Below, one piece after another: positions 25,797 to 32,659 of a stretch of DNA of 64,000 bases. The DNA is taken from assembly GCA_036733305.1 (NCBI GenBank), contig DAINAT010000003.1, forward strand, positions 28,955-92,954, written 5' to 3'. The notes below the pieces were generated by a model that did not search any database, was not told the origin of the DNA, and saw only the letters and a program-made list of their open reading frames with translations. Made by a program: the position numbers and the translations under genes. Positions within the stretch are counted from its first letter, which is position 1, and each line of letters begins with the position of its first letter. The DNA is from UBA7672 sp036733305. GTDB taxonomy: Bacteria > Pseudomonadota > Alphaproteobacteria > Caulobacterales > Hyphomonadaceae.

Positions 25797-27554
25797 ATGC
25801 CGCGCTTGCCTCCCCTTCCCGATCTCGACTGGCCTGACAGCCAGAACAGCGCCGCGCCGTTCGCGCGCGATATCGGTGATGTCTACTTCTCCGGCGAAGG
25901 TCTCTCCGAAAAACGGGCCGTCTTCCTCGGCGGCTGCGGCCTGCCCGAAGGCTGGAGCGGGCGCGAGAGCTTCACGGTCGGCGAACTCGGCTTCGGCACT
26001 GGCCTCAACCTGCTCGCGCTGTGGGATCTGTGGCGACAACATCGCCCCTCGCCCACCGCACGGCTGAACTACCTGTCCTTCGAAGGCATGCTGATCGGGC
26101 GCGAAGACGCATCGCGCATCCACGCAGCATGGCCTGAGCTGGCTGATCTGGCGCAACAACTTCGCGCGCACTGGCCAAACAGGGCGCGCGGCATTCAGCG
26201 CATCCACCTGCCGGATAACATCACGCTCACACTCGTCATCGACGACATCGCCGCTTCCATTCCGCAAGTGAAGGCGAGCGTTGATGCATGGTTCCTTGAC
26301 GGCTTCGCGCCGTCAAAGAACCCCGCCATGTGGTCAGCCGAAACGCTCACACATGTCGCCCGCCTATCCGCTGTCAATGCACGCGCCTCGACCTACACAG
26401 TGGCGGGCGACGTCCGGCGCAGCCTCGAAGCCGCGGGCTTCAGCGTCGCCAAGATGCCTGGACATGGGCGCAAGAAGGAACGCCTGGAAGCGCGTCTGAT
26501 CGCATCGCGCCCACCGCACCTAACGCCGCCCCGGCGCGTCGCCATCATAGGTGCGGGCATTGCGGGTGCGTGCACGGCCAATGCCTTCCTGCGTCGCGGC
26601 TGCGACGTGACTGTGATCGACAAGGGCCCAGCGCCCGGCACGGCCGCGAGCGGCAACCCGATCGCGTTGGTCATGCCTCGCCTCGACGCTGCAGATAGCG
26701 CGACTGCACGAGCACTGGTGGAAGCATGGCTTTATGCGCGCCGTTTCTACCAAAACCTTGGTGCAGATGCAGCACAGCCGCTCGACGCCCTCCACCTGCC
26801 CCGTGGCGAGAAGGAACAACAACGCTTCGCCAAATTGCTCGCCGACCCGCCACTCGACAGCGACATCCTGCAAGCATCCGGCGACGGCCTTCGCCACATC
26901 GGCGCGATCGCGGTCCGCCCGGCCAATGCCCTGCCCCGGCTACTCGATGGCGCCAGCTTTCGGCCCAACACGCCGATCAACTCGCTCGCCGATATCGATG
27001 CCGACCTTATCGTAGTGTGCGCCGGCATCGGCTTGGTTGACCTCGACAGAAGCGCCCCGGCCCTCGCCGGCCGCCTCGGCCAGGTGGAATCGATGCCAAC
27101 TTCCGGCGTGCCGTCGGCTATCGCAGATGGCGGCTATGCGGTGCAGGCTTTTGACACGCTGGTGTTCGGCGCAACATTCGAAGCCGCTAATGGCGAGCCG
27201 CAAGTCACCGACGCCGCCCGCCTTCACAATCTCGAAATCCTCGCCCGCCTTCGCCCGGATGTTGTGACGACCGAGATTGCATCCCGCGCAGCCATCCGAG
27301 CCACCACGCAGGATCGCATGCCATTCGCCGGACCCGCGCCACATAACGAAAAGGCGCCGGACGGCACTCCGGCGCCTCTCAGTCCCTACCGCCTCATCGG
27401 CGGCCTCGGCTCGCGCGGCTTTTTATGGGCGCCGCTTCTTGCCGAGCTGGTCGCTTCGGAAGCCTTCGGCGACCCCTCACCCGTTGAGACGAGCGTTGCC
27501 GAATGCCTTGAACCCGGGCGATTTCAAGCCCGCGCCGCCCGGCGCGGTCGATAA
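25797..27554 (+). CDS. mnmC: bifunctional tRNA mnm5s2U34 biosynthesis protein
   Basis: 585 residues. Residues about 1-235 are the SAM-dependent methyltransferase (GELGFGTGLNLLALWDLW at the SAM site, DAWFLDGFAPSKNPAMW). Residues about 243-575 are the FAD-dependent oxidase (IIGAGIAGACTANAFLRRG at the dinucleotide site, NPIALVMPRLDA, ATTQDRMPFAGP, GLGSRGFLWAPLLAEL). MnmC removes the carboxymethyl group and methylates U34 at the wobble position of several tRNAs. Both halves look complete, in the order seen in enterics, so this is the fused form. The gene converges on the psp small-gene array. Confidence 0.92.
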   Translation: MPRLPPLPDLDWPDSQNSAAPFARDIGDVYFSGEGLSEKRAVFLGGCGLPEGWSGRESFTVGELGFGTGLNLLALWDLWRQHRPSPTARLNYLSFEGMLIGREDASRIHAAWPELADLAQQLRAHWPNRARGIQRIHLPDNITLTLVIDDIAASIPQVKASVDAWFLDGFAPSKNPAMWSAETLTHVARLSAVNARASTYTVAGDVRRSLEAAGFSVAKMPGHGRKKERLEARLIASRPPHLTPPRRVAIIGAGIAGACTANAFLRRGCDVTVIDKGPAPGTAASGNPIALVMPRLDAADSATARALVEAWLYARRFYQNLGADAAQPLDALHLPRGEKEQQRFAKLLADPPLDSDILQASGDGLRHIGAIAVRPANALPRLLDGASFRPNTPINSLADIDADLIVVCAGIGLVDLDRSAPALAGRLGQVESMPTSGVPSAIADGGYAVQAFDTLVFGATFEAANGEPQVTDAARLHNLEILARLRPDVVTTEIASRAAIRATTQDRMPFAGPAPHNEKAPDGTPAPLSPYRLIGGLGSRGFLWAPLLAELVASEAFGDPSPVETSVAECLEPGRFQARAARRGR

Positions 27555-27566
27555 CTGTCCCGCGCC

Positions 27567-27848
27567 TTAGTAGCGGGAGCTCGTTTCCGTCTGGCGCAGG
27601 CGCTCGATCTCGTCGGCTAGCCTGCGATCATCGTCCGTCACCAGCTTCTCCAGTACGCGGACGCGCTCTCTCAGCTTGCCGATCTCGCTGTGCATCTCAC
27701 CAACCACGCCACGCAGCTGCTCGGTTTCCTCGCCGTACCCGTATGCTCGCGTTTTCATTCGGACGCGTTCTGTCTTCATGCCGCCGGTGATGGCTTTCGC
27801 GATCGTGCCGACGATAATCACCGCAAGAACAAACTCGAAAAAGCCCAT
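27567..27848 (-). CDS. small membrane protein with PspC-tail-like motif (paralogue 1)
   Basis: 93 residues: one transmembrane helix at about 4-20 (FEFVLAVIIVGTIAKAI), a basic linker, and a coiled coil ending in RVRVLEKL (63-69) then TDDDRRLADEIERLR (71-85). The same motif ends five other small genes in this locus and resembles the cytoplasmic tail of PspC (ERxVTSxxxxLRxxFxxL). This is the last gene of the leftward psp array, 11 bp after paralogue 2. It is probably a membrane-anchored cytoplasmic coiled coil that could bind PspA or another Psp protein. Function is inferred from motif and position only. Confidence 0.8.
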   Translation of the reverse strand: MGFFEFVLAVIIVGTIAKAITGGMKTERVRMKTRAYGYGEETEQLRGVVGEMHSEIGKLRERVRVLEKLVTDDDRRLADEIERLRQTETSSRY

Positions 27849-27859
27849 TGCGCCCTCCT

Positions 27860-28126
27860 CTATCGCCGCGCGTCTTCAGCGCGCAGGCGCTCGATCTCAC
27901 CGGCGAGCTTACGATCATCATCCGTCATCAGCCGCTCCAGAACCGCGACGCGATCCTTGAGGCGGTGCAGCTCGGCCATCACCTCGCCATTGGCTGCATC
28001 GGAGCTGCGCGTTTCGCGCATCATGTCGAGTTTCATCTTCTGCGACTTGATCAGGTAACCGCACACGACGGCGATGATGCCGCACATGATGCCCATGATC
28101 GGGATCAGGATGCCAATCGAGTTCAT
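27860..28126 (-). CDS. small membrane protein with PspC-tail-like motif (paralogue 2)
   Basis: 88 residues: a hydrophobic N-terminal helix at about 4-26 (IGILIPIMGIMCGIIAVVCGYLI), a linker rich in Met/Lys, then RVAVLERL (59-66) and TDDDRKLAGEIERLR (68-82). It is shorter than a normal PspB or PspC and has no PspC core domain. It sits 4 bp from paralogue 3 on the same strand, so probably one transcript. Confidence 0.8.
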   Translation of the reverse strand: MNSIGILIPIMGIMCGIIAVVCGYLIKSQKMKLDMMRETRSSDAANGEVMAELHRLKDRVAVLERLMTDDDRKLAGEIERLRAEDARR

Positions 28127-28130
28127 GCTT

Positions 28131-28412
28131 CTAGCCTCTCATCGTTTCCGCCGAGCGTAGACGCTCGATATCGCTCGCCAGCTTGCTATCGTCGTCCGTC
28201 GCCAGCCGTTCCAGAACCTGCACGCGCTCGCGCAGTCCTGCCATTTCCGTTTGCGTCGCCGCCAGCATCTGTCCCATGCGCTGGAAGTCCGCGCCGCCGG
28301 TGGCTTTCATCGCCATGCGCTTTTCCTCGTGCGCCAGGCCCCATTTCACTATGAGCAGTGAAAAGCCCAGCACCACCAGAACGATGACGACAACCATGGT
28401 CGCGATATCCAT
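28131..28412 (-). CDS. small membrane protein with PspC-tail-like motif (paralogue 3)
   Basis: 93 residues: one transmembrane helix (about 5-24, TMVVVIVLVVLGFSLLIVKW), then a cytoplasmic-type linker and RVQVLERL followed by TDDDSKLASDIERLR (to residue 86). The 3-bp spacing to the next gene upstream suggests translational coupling. Spacing between the helix and the motif is similar to paralogues 1 and 2. Confidence 0.8.
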   Translation of the reverse strand: MDIATMVVVIVLVVLGFSLLIVKWGLAHEEKRMAMKATGGADFQRMGQMLAATQTEMAGLRERVQVLERLATDDDSKLASDIERLRSAETMRG

Positions 28413-28415
28413 CGC

Positions 28416-28790
28416 CTAGTCCCCCAGTCCGCGCAGCTTCTCGATCTCGGCTGCAAGCCAGCGTTCGTCATCAACAGCAAGCTTCTCAAGCACGATCACG
28501 CGCTCGCTCAGCGACGAGATGATGCGCTCCATGTCAGCAATCTTCGCTTTCAGCTCCGCGACTTCGGAAGCAGGCTGCGGCGAAGGCGTCGCGCCATGCG
28601 TTTCGCCGAAGCCCCAGTGTTTCATGCTGTCGCGATCGAGGCCCCAGAATTTCGAATCGCCGAAATGGCCCCAGTCGCCGCGGCTGGCGTGACGCGCAGC
28701 TCGTCGCGCACGCCAGGCAGCGCGCTTGGCTTCGCGGCTCATGCGCCAGGCGTCGTGGCGTTTTGCGAACTGATCGTCAGAGCAATGCAT
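28416..28790 (-). CDS. soluble basic protein with PspC-tail-like motif (paralogue 4)
   Basis: 124 residues, no membrane segment. The first 65 residues are very basic and Trp-rich (KRHDAW, REAKRAAWRARRAARH, FWGLDRDSMKHWGF). A Pro-containing hinge follows and then a coiled coil 75-120, ending ERVIVLEKL and VDDERWLAAEIEKLR. So the shared tail is attached to an N-terminus that could touch nucleic acid or acidic membrane surface. It may have come from a membrane paralogue that swapped its anchor. It is separated by 36 bp from paralogue 5. Confidence 0.75.
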   Translation of the reverse strand: MHCSDDQFAKRHDAWRMSREAKRAAWRARRAARHASRGDWGHFGDSKFWGLDRDSMKHWGFGETHGATPSPQPASEVAELKAKIADMERIISSLSERVIVLEKLAVDDERWLAAEIEKLRGLGD

Positions 28791-28826
28791 TATGGCGTCC
28801 CTTCCCTTTCCCCTGGATCGTTGGGC

Positions 28827-28994
28827 TCAGTCGCGCAGTTTTTCGATTTCCGCGGCGAGGCGCGCTTCCTCGTCCGTCTTGAGCTTGCCCATGACAATCG
28901 AGCGGTGATCGTCGCTCTGGACGAAGCGCTTGGCTGGCGTCGCCTGCTCGCGCAGTGCGGAGGCATCCTGGGGTTTCAGCTTGTCATCGACCAT
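28827..28994 (-). CDS. 55-residue minimal member of the psp-tail family (paralogue 5)
   Basis: This short frame starts at ATG 28994 and stops TGA at 28827-28829; at 55 codons it is easily missed. Upstream on its strand lies AGGGAGATC, a good ribosome site. The sequence starts MVDDKLKPQDAS and ends with TDEEARLAAEIEKLR (40-54), the last half of the motif seen in its neighbours, with GKLK in place of LERL. There is no membrane helix. Its presence between paralogues 4 and 6, on the same strand and with the same ending, argues that it is a real gene. Confidence 0.7.
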   Translation of the reverse strand: MVDDKLKPQDASALREQATPAKRFVQSDDHRSIVMGKLKTDEEARLAAEIEKLRD

Positions 28995-29023
28995 TCTGAT
29001 CTCCCTTGTGTGTAGCGGCCCAG

Positions 29024-29281
29024 TCAGACCGGCGGACGGTCGCGGCGAAGATTGTCGATCTCGCGGGCGAGACGGCGATCGTCATCCGTCACAAGTCGCT
29101 CGAGCACGGCAACCCGGTCCGTCAGCTTGTCGATCTGCTGCTGCATCGAGCCGATGATCGCTTCATCCTGCCCCGAACGGCCACGGAAAACTTCCGCGCG
29201 CTTCGACTTGCCCTGCTGCACGATCCAGACGACGGCGACGACCATTGCGAAGGGAGCGGCAACTGCGATAACGCCTTCCAT
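29024..29281 (-). CDS. small membrane protein with PspC-tail-like motif (paralogue 6)
   Basis: 85 residues: an N-terminal hydrophobic helix at about 4-22 (VIAVAAPFAMVVAVVWIV), a basic linker, and a coil with RVAVLERL (56-63) and TDDDRRLAREIDNLR (65-79). It is the first tail-bearing paralogue downstream of pspC, 1 bp from the gene before it. Confidence 0.8.
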   Translation of the reverse strand: MEGVIAVAAPFAMVVAVVWIVQQGKSKRAEVFRGRSGQDEAIIGSMQQQIDKLTDRVAVLERLVTDDDRRLAREIDNLRRDRPPV

Positions 29282-29282
29282 C

Positions 29283-29528
29283 TTACACCCCCGTCGCGGT
29301 CAGTGACGCCGTCGGGCGCCAGTCGATGTTGAAATTGCAGTGCGGCGGACAGCCTCGCCAAGCGACACCCATGGTCAAGCCCTCATCGCCACCGCCAAAC
29401 ACAAGCGTCATCTCGCCAGCTTCGAGGTGAACCACGCCCAGGCGCGCGCCAATATAGACACCGGCCATGCCCGTGACGAGGAGCGCTGCAGCGCAGGCCA
29501 ATCTGATCTGTAGGTCGCGTGCCATCAT
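29283..29528 (-). CDS. small membrane protein of unknown function in the psp array
   Basis: 81 residues (or 80 from the second ATG). One hydrophobic N-terminal segment (about 8-27, IRLACAAALLVTGMAGVYIG) is followed by a short, non-coiled domain with two Cys (RGCPPHCNFNIDW). It does not carry the TDDD motif of its neighbours, so it is not a member of that family. It is positioned 88 bp after pspC and 1 bp before paralogue 6. The segment after the helix could be periplasmic. Confidence 0.65.
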   Translation of the reverse strand: MMARDLQIRLACAAALLVTGMAGVYIGARLGVVHLEAGEMTLVFGGGDEGLTMGVAWRGCPPHCNFNIDWRPTASLTATGV

Positions 29529-29616
29529 GTCCCTCTTTTGCTGGGGCTCTTGGTGGAGTGCTTGTAGAATGCGCGGGCGGCGTGGGAGGAGGTGCGCCGC
29601 CCGGCGCGAGGTAGCT

Positions 29617-30015
29617 CTAGCGGCTTTCGAGGTCGCGGAATTCGCGGCGGAGCTTCCACTCCTCGGATGTCACCGAGCGTTCCATCCGCGCCAACCGGTC
29701 GTCCATATCCTTGAACTTGTACCGGATGTTCGAGAAGGTTTCGCGCGGGCGGTCCGACACGGAAGTCCAGAAGCGTTCTTCATCCGCCGTCAGGTTGCGC
29801 GGGCGGTAAGGCTGGTAGGGCGTGATCGCCCAGATCACCAGATAGATCGGGAAAACCCAACCGCCGCTGAAGAACAGGATGGCCGCCACGACGCGGACGA
29901 CGGTCGGGTCCCAGCCCATCCGATCAGCGATCCCGCCGCAGACGCCGGCGATGACCTTGTCACGTGAACGGTAGAGCCGCTTGGGGTTCGGGGAGGAGAT
30001 GTAATCGTCGCGCAT
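29617..30015 (-). CDS. pspC: phage shock protein C
   Basis: 132 residues. The PspC core at about 11-66 (KRLYRSRDKVIAGVCGGIADRMGWDPTVVR region, then two hydrophobic stretches) is complete. The tail at about 106-130 reads DDRLARMERSVTSEEWKLRREF, like the E. coli PspC tail with MERYVTSDTFTLR. PspC and PspB sit in the inner membrane and sense envelope stress, releasing PspF from PspA. The start codon shares one base with the pspB stop (TGATG). Confidence 0.9.
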   Translation of the reverse strand: MRDDYISSPNPKRLYRSRDKVIAGVCGGIADRMGWDPTVVRVVAAILFFSGGWVFPIYLVIWAITPYQPYRPRNLTADEERFWTSVSDRPRETFSNIRYKFKDMDDRLARMERSVTSEEWKLRREFRDLESR

Positions 30016-30284
30016 CAGTTGATGTCTCCACGGGTGGAGTGGGTCGGGCGAGGACGGGCCGGAGCAGCATCCGGTTCGATAAGGCGCTCGAGGGTCTCAA
30101 TACGGCGTTCCATCGTGCGGGCGGAGCGCCAGAGGTCCTCGAGCATCCTTTCATCGTCTTCGGTGAGGTTGCGGGCCGAGCGGTTCTTCGAGATGTAGTG
30201 CAGGATCATCCACGGAAGGATGACGAAGAGGCAGATGATGGCCACGAGGCCAAGGCTCATCCCAAAGATCGTCTCGACGTTCAT
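30015..30284 (-). CDS. pspB: phage shock protein B
   Basis: 89 residues: a membrane helix at about 8-30 (GMSLGLVAIICLFVILPWMILHY), then a coil at about 40-70 (EDDERMLEDLWRSARTMERRIETLERLIE), and a Pro/Arg tail longer than that of the enteric protein. It works with PspC. It shares one base with the pspA stop (TAATG) and one with the pspC start, so pspA, B and C are tightly coupled. Confidence 0.88.
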   Translation of the reverse strand: MNVETIFGMSLGLVAIICLFVILPWMILHYISKNRSARNLTEDDERMLEDLWRSARTMERRIETLERLIEPDAAPARPRPTHSTRGDIN

Positions 30285-31003
30285 TACGCGCCCTCACCTT
30301 CGGACTTGCGACGCACCGGCGTCGGTGCGGGAGTTGCAGCCGGAGCAGCACCACCACGGCGACGTTTGATCTCGGCCAGTTCCTTCTCGATCGACTCTTC
30401 GGCGGCCAGTTCCTGGAACTGCGCTTCGAGCGAACGGTCGCCGACATTGATGAGGTCGGCATAGGCTTCCATCTCGTCGACCTTGCGTTCGATCTGGCCG
30501 TAGCGGCGCATCGCCTCGTCGACCTTGTTGACCTCGATGCGCGAGCGCATCGCGATGCGGTGTTCGGCGGCTTCGCGGCGGACGACCAGCGCGCGATGTT
30601 TCGCTTTCGCTTCGTCCAGCTTGGCCTGCAGCTTCTCCAGATCGTCCTGGCGGCGGACCGACACTTCGTCGATCGCTTTCAGAGCCTGGCGGCGGCTGTC
30701 GATCTCACGCTCAGAGCGCTGCTTGGCGGAGAGGGCGCCGCGGGCGAGGTCTTCACGCCCCTTTTCCACGGCGAGCTCTGCTTTCGCCGTCCAGTCGAGA
30801 CGGGTCTGCTCGAGTTGGACGATGTCGCGCTCGTATTCCTTCTTGTCCGCCATCGAGCGGGCCGCAGCGGAGCGGACCTCAACGAGGCAGTCTTCCATTT
30901 CCTGGATGATCAGCCGCGCGATCTTCTCGGGATCCTCGGCCTTGTCGAGCATCGAGTTGATGTTCGAGTTGATGATGTCGGACAGTCGGGAGAAAACGCC
31001 CAT
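30284..31003 (-). CDS. pspA: phage shock protein A
   Basis: 239 residues from ATG 31003. It has the start MGVFSRLSDIINSNINSMLDKAEDPEKI typical of PspA/IM30 (amphipathic helix, then coil) and is helical through about residue 210, with an Ala/Pro/basic tail. PspA binds the inner membrane to protect it and binds PspF to hold back transcription. The same frame is open further upstream, but the family start is unambiguous. The neighbour upstream is a 43-codon gene in the same transcription unit. Confidence 0.93.
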   Translation of the reverse strand: MGVFSRLSDIINSNINSMLDKAEDPEKIARLIIQEMEDCLVEVRSAAARSMADKKEYERDIVQLEQTRLDWTAKAELAVEKGREDLARGALSAKQRSEREIDSRRQALKAIDEVSVRRQDDLEKLQAKLDEAKAKHRALVVRREAAEHRIAMRSRIEVNKVDEAMRRYGQIERKVDEMEAYADLINVGDRSLEAQFQELAAEESIEKELAEIKRRRGGAAPAATPAPTPVRRKSEGEGA

Positions 31004-31082
31004 ATCAGAACCTTTCGTCGTAATCTTCTCGGGGGGATGGTCTTCTTGTTTTTCTTCAGTGTGCCGATGAAGAGAGTGGTCC

Positions 31083-31214
31083 TCAGAAGAGGATGCGAGC
31101 CACGATAAAGCCGGCGATAAAGAAACCCCAGCTTTCGAACGGCCGGCGGCCAAGCCAGCTTCCGAAACGGCCCAGTGGGCTGGGCTTCTGGTAGGGGTCG
31201 TCGCCGTAGCGCAT
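31083..31214 (-). CDS. 43-residue protein at the head of the psp operon
   Basis: Starts ATG 31214, ends TGA 31083-31085. The first 30 residues are soluble (MRYGDDPYQKPSPLGRFGSW, RRPFESWG) and the last 14 are hydrophobic (GFFIAGFIVARILF), so it may be a tail-anchored or peripheral membrane peptide. It sits about 40 bp downstream of the predicted transcription start of the sigma-54 promoter and 79 bp before pspA. I know no named family. An alternative is a leader peptide, but its composition is that of a real protein. Confidence 0.7.
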   Translation of the reverse strand: MRYGDDPYQKPSPLGRFGSWLGRRPFESWGFFIAGFIVARILF

Positions 31215-31263
31215 CGTGTGCTCCTGTTTGCTGCCAGTGTTGTCCCGGCATGGATCACTTGAA

Positions 31264-31279
31264 TGCAACCGGCATGCCA
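31264..31279 (-). promoter_or_regulatory. sigma-54 promoter for the psp operon
   Basis: On the minus strand the sequence reads TGGCATG, four bases, TTGCA: the -24 GG and -12 GC elements in correct spacing, one base off the usual TGGCACG. It points to the 43-codon gene and pspA, and it lies opposite pspF, the sigma-54 activator, as expected. Confidence 0.8.
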
Positions 31280-31353
31280 GTTTTTTGGTAACTACGTATA
31301 TCTCTGTATTTGCTAGTTTTTGTCTGAATTTGCCATAGCGGCCCTTGACCAAT

Positions 31354-31419
31354 TGGCGAAACTCGCCACGAATTTTGTGGCGTGAGGCGCCAGAGAATGG
31401 TAGTTCTCGCCATATGGCG
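31354..31419. promoter_or_regulatory. cluster of CGCCA/TGGCG inverted repeats: candidate PspF-binding region
   Basis: Between pspF and the sigma-54 promoter are TGGCG-5-CGCCA (31354-31368), CGCCAC-7-GTGGCG (31364-31382) and the palindrome CGCCATATGGCG (31408-31419). The last overlaps the pspF start codon. They lie about 75-150 bp upstream of the -24 element, the normal place for enhancer sites, so PspF may bind here and also limit its own synthesis. Confidence 0.55.
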
Positions 31420-32547
31420 TCACCCTCACCTCCTGAGCTAATCGGCCAATCGGCGACCTGGCTTGAGAGCCTTGAGCGCGTGTCGCTGTCTGCGCTGGTC
31501 GAGCGCCCGATCCTCGTGATCGGCGAGCGCGGCACCGGCAAGGAGCTGATCGCCGAACGCCTCCACTACCTCTCCCCGCGCTGGGAAAAGCCGTTCGTCA
31601 AAGTGAACTGCGGCGCGCTGTCGGAAGACCTGCTCGACAGCGAACTCTTCGGCCACGAAGCAGGCGCCTTCACCGGCGCAACCAAGCGGCGTCAGGGCCG
31701 CTTTGAACAGGCTGACAGCGGCACGCTCTTCCTCGACGAGATCGCGACTGCCTCCCTGCAGGTGCAGGAGAAGCTGTTGCGCGTCGTGGAATACGGCGAG
31801 TTCCAGAGACTGGGTGGCGAAGACACCATCCATGTCGACGTGCGCATCGTCGCGGCTACTAACGTCGACCTGCCCGCGCGCGCCGCCGATGGCAGGTTCC
31901 GCGCCGACTTGCTCGATCGCCTAGCCTTCGATGTCATCACGCTGGCGCCTCTGCGCGCCCGCCCGGAAGACATCATCCTGCTGGCTGAATATTTTGGTCA
32001 ACGCATTGCCCGCGAACTGGAAGGCGACTTCCCCGGCTGGTCGCGATCCGCGCTGGAGGCGATGTGCGCACACGGCTGGCCCGGCAATGTCCGCGAGCTG
32101 CGCAACGCTGCCGAACGCGCCACCTTCCGCGCCATGGCGGCACAGGCAAACGGCGCACCCATCGGCCCGGTCACCGTCACGCCCGACATGCTCGACCCGT
32201 TCAATTCACCCTGGCGCCCGCCCCGCGACCTCTCCAGTCCTACCCCCGCACCCCCGGTCGCCGCTGTCGTCACGGAGACAGTGGTTATCGAGGCCAAGGT
32301 GCCGGCGACGCCTGCTGAAGAAGGCCCGGTGGACCTCAACGCGCTGGTTTCGGAGCTGGAAAAGCGCCTCATCGACGCCGCCCTGGAAGCCTGCCGCGGG
32401 CATCAGCGGAAAGCAGCGGACCATCTGGGGCTCAGCTATCACCAGATGCGCGGACTACTCAGAAAATACGGTTATGGACGGGACCCCGCACAAGCTGAAG
32501 GCAACCTTGCTGATCCCGCAAACCGAACACAAAACGCTGACGCGTAA
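31414..32547 (+). CDS. pspF: sigma-54-dependent psp operon activator
   Basis: 377 residues from ATG 31414. There is no receiver or GAF domain: the AAA+ domain starts at once, as in PspF. Walker A is GERGTGKE (37-44), the sigma-54 contact loop GAFTGA is at 84-89, and Walker B is TLFLDE (about 104-109). A Pro-rich linker from about 255-315 is longer than in E. coli. The Fis-type helix-turn-helix at about 322-350 (HQRKAADHLGLSYHQMRGLLRKYG region) ends the conserved part, and a 20-residue tail follows. It faces the sigma-54 promoter and would be silenced by PspA. Confidence 0.92.
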   Translation: MASPSPPELIGQSATWLESLERVSLSALVERPILVIGERGTGKELIAERLHYLSPRWEKPFVKVNCGALSEDLLDSELFGHEAGAFTGATKRRQGRFEQADSGTLFLDEIATASLQVQEKLLRVVEYGEFQRLGGEDTIHVDVRIVAATNVDLPARAADGRFRADLLDRLAFDVITLAPLRARPEDIILLAEYFGQRIARELEGDFPGWSRSALEAMCAHGWPGNVRELRNAAERATFRAMAAQANGAPIGPVTVTPDMLDPFNSPWRPPRDLSSPTPAPPVAAVVTETVVIEAKVPATPAEEGPVDLNALVSELEKRLIDAALEACRGHQRKAADHLGLSYHQMRGLLRKYGYGRDPAQAEGNLADPANRTQNADA

Positions 32548-32659
32548 TCGTCATGACTGGCGCGCCCCGGCAGACGCCAAACTAATTCCCTCACCGATCC
32601 GCGTACTGACCTTTTCCCGCTAGCACCGTCGTGCCAATGTCCCTGACTTGGGGGACGCG

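Noticed and set aside
29283..29528. This gene as a seventh member of the psp-tail family
   Set aside because: It lacks the LExL and TDDD motif; only its position and single helix are shared.
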